Source: an uncultured Rhodanobacteraceae bacterium (GTDB lineage Bacteria; Pseudomonadota; Gammaproteobacteria; Xanthomonadales; Rhodanobacteraceae). From it: a stretch of DNA of 5,356 nt. The position numbers and the translations under genes were made by a program. The notes under the pieces are model-generated. The model was not told the origin of the DNA. It worked only from the letters and a program-made list of their open reading frames with translations, and ran no database searches. Shown here piece after piece: positions 4,560 to 5,356 of the stretch (positions are counted from its first letter, which is position 1; every line of letters begins with the position of its first letter). Location of the stretch: NCBI GenBank assembly GCA_937902695.1, contig CALFNI010000147.1, positions 1 through 5,356 of the forward strand. Direction: 5' to 3'.

Positions 4560-5356
4560 ATGAGCCTTCTCGCCAAGCTGACGCGCCACAAGCCGATCGA
4601 ACAGATGCAGCGCGAGGTCGGCGAGCGGCGCGACTTCCGCCGCGTGCTCGGCATCTGGCAGCTCACCGCGATCGGCATCGGCGGCATCATCGGCGTCGGC
4701 GTGTTCGTGCTCGCCGGGCAGCAGGCGGCGGTCAACGCGGGACCGGCGGTTGCGCTCTCGTTCCTGATCGCCGGCATCGCGAGCGGCGCGGCGGCGCTCT
4801 GCTATGCCGAGTTCGCGGGGCTGATCCCGGTCACCGGCAGCGCCTACACGTACGGCTATGCGACGCTCGGCGAGTTCATCGCCTGGCTGATCGGCTGGGA
4901 TCTCCTGCTGGAATACGCGTTGATCGTCGCGGTCGTCGCGATCGGCTGGTCCGGCTACGTGCAGTCGCTGCTCGGCGCCGCGAACATCCAACTGCCGGTA
5001 TGGGCGCAAGGCGCGATGGGCACCGGCGAGGGGCGCGTATTCAACGTCATCGCCGCGCTCGTCACGCTCGCGGTTGCCGCGCTGCTCGTCATGCGCACCG
5101 AATGGGGCGCGCGCTTCAACACGCTGATCGTCGCGATCAAGGTGCTCGCGGTCGTGATCGTCATCGGCGTCGGCATCTTCTTCGTCGATACGGCGAACTG
5201 GCATCCGTTCATCCCCGAGCGCGTCGTCGGCGCGGACGGCGTCGGGCACTTCGGCTTCAAGGGCGTCGCGACGGCCGCCGCGGTCGTCTTCTTCGCGGTG
5301 TTCGGCTACGACACGCTGACGACGGCAGCCGAGGAATCGAAGAATCCGCAGCGCGA
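4560..5356 (+). CDS. APC-superfamily amino acid permease, cationic amino acid transporter-like (3' end beyond window)
   Basis: 265 codons are present and open to the window edge, about half to 60% of the usual 460-500 residues. After a short cytoplasmic start, the first helix carries GIGGIIGVGVFVLAG (39-53), the broken-helix glycine motif that lines the substrate site in APC transporters. Next are the second helix (about 63-82), the conserved loop YAEFAGLIPVTGSAYTYGYA (82-101), GWDLLLEYAL (112-121) with the third helix, further helices at about 160-178 and 187-209, and FFAVFGYDTLTTAAEESKNPQR (244-265), typical of the sixth helix and following loop of the YfnA/CAT-like group. It should import amino acids through the inner membrane by proton or exchange coupling. 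The substrate cannot be read from this half. It diverges from the vapB-vapC operon, about 190 bp separating the two start codons, and no functional link is implied. Confidence 0.9.
   Translation, partial: MSLLAKLTRHKPIEQMQREVGERRDFRRVLGIWQLTAIGIGGIIGVGVFVLAGQQAAVNAGPAVALSFLIAGIASGAAALCYAEFAGLIPVTGSAYTYGYATLGEFIAWLIGWDLLLEYALIVAVVAIGWSGYVQSLLGAANIQLPVWAQGAMGTGEGRVFNVIAALVTLAVAALLVMRTEWGARFNTLIVAIKVLAVVIVIGVGIFFVDTANWHPFIPERVVGADGVGHFGFKGVATAAAVVFFAVFGYDTLTTAAEESKNPQR

Noticed and set aside
4461..5249. 262-codon open frame on the minus strand
   Set aside because: It is antisense to the amino acid permease and Asp/Arg/Glu-rich, the usual shadow of membrane-helix codons.

Overview
The window is a stretch of very GC-rich chromosomal DNA from a bacterium. 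Its G/C-ending codons, gene density and protein types suggest a betaproteobacterium of the Burkholderia type. That assignment rests on general resemblance, not on a marker gene. The window holds six protein-coding genes. Two run off the ends. No rRNA, tRNA, CRISPR array, insertion sequence or phage gene is visible, and no stretch over 300 bases lacks a gene.

Layout, left to right. (1) Positions 1-706, minus strand: the N-terminal 235 codons of an unrecognised protein. About 200 residues are Pro/Ala/Arg-rich and low in complexity, followed by the start of what looks like a folded region. (2) Positions 809-2449, plus strand: a membrane-anchored, stand-alone glutamate-synthase-type FMN/iron-sulphur protein, divergent from gene 1 across about 100 bp. 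(3) Positions 2459-3649, minus strand: a multi-pass membrane protein of the DUF1624/heparan-alpha-glucosaminide N-acetyltransferase-like family. It converges on gene 2 with only nine bases between the stop codons. (4, 5) Positions 3744-4127 and 4114-4371, minus strand: a type II toxin-antitoxin pair, with an AbrB/SpoVT-fold antitoxin first and a VapC PIN-domain RNase toxin second, overlapping by 14 nt. (6) From 4560 to the right edge, plus strand: the first 265 codons of an APC-superfamily amino acid permease, divergent from the toxin-antitoxin operon.

The genes do not form one pathway. The clear functional unit is the vapB-vapC operon. It has a plausible sigma-70 promoter (TTGCCC, 17 nt, GAGAAT) followed at once by a perfect 7+7 bp inverted repeat. 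The repeat covers the expected transcription start and the antitoxin's Shine-Dalgarno, a layout typical of an autoregulated toxin-antitoxin operon. The two plus-strand genes (2 and 6) share the octamer CCGCTATG at their possible -10 boxes. A 10-bp direct repeat brackets the -10 box of the permease.

Most of this is ordinary chromosomal content with a small accessory module. I see no convincing new multi-gene system. The points most worth a second look are the vapB operator, the unknown reaction of the glutaminase-less glutamate synthase homologue, and the Pro/Ala-rich protein at the left edge.
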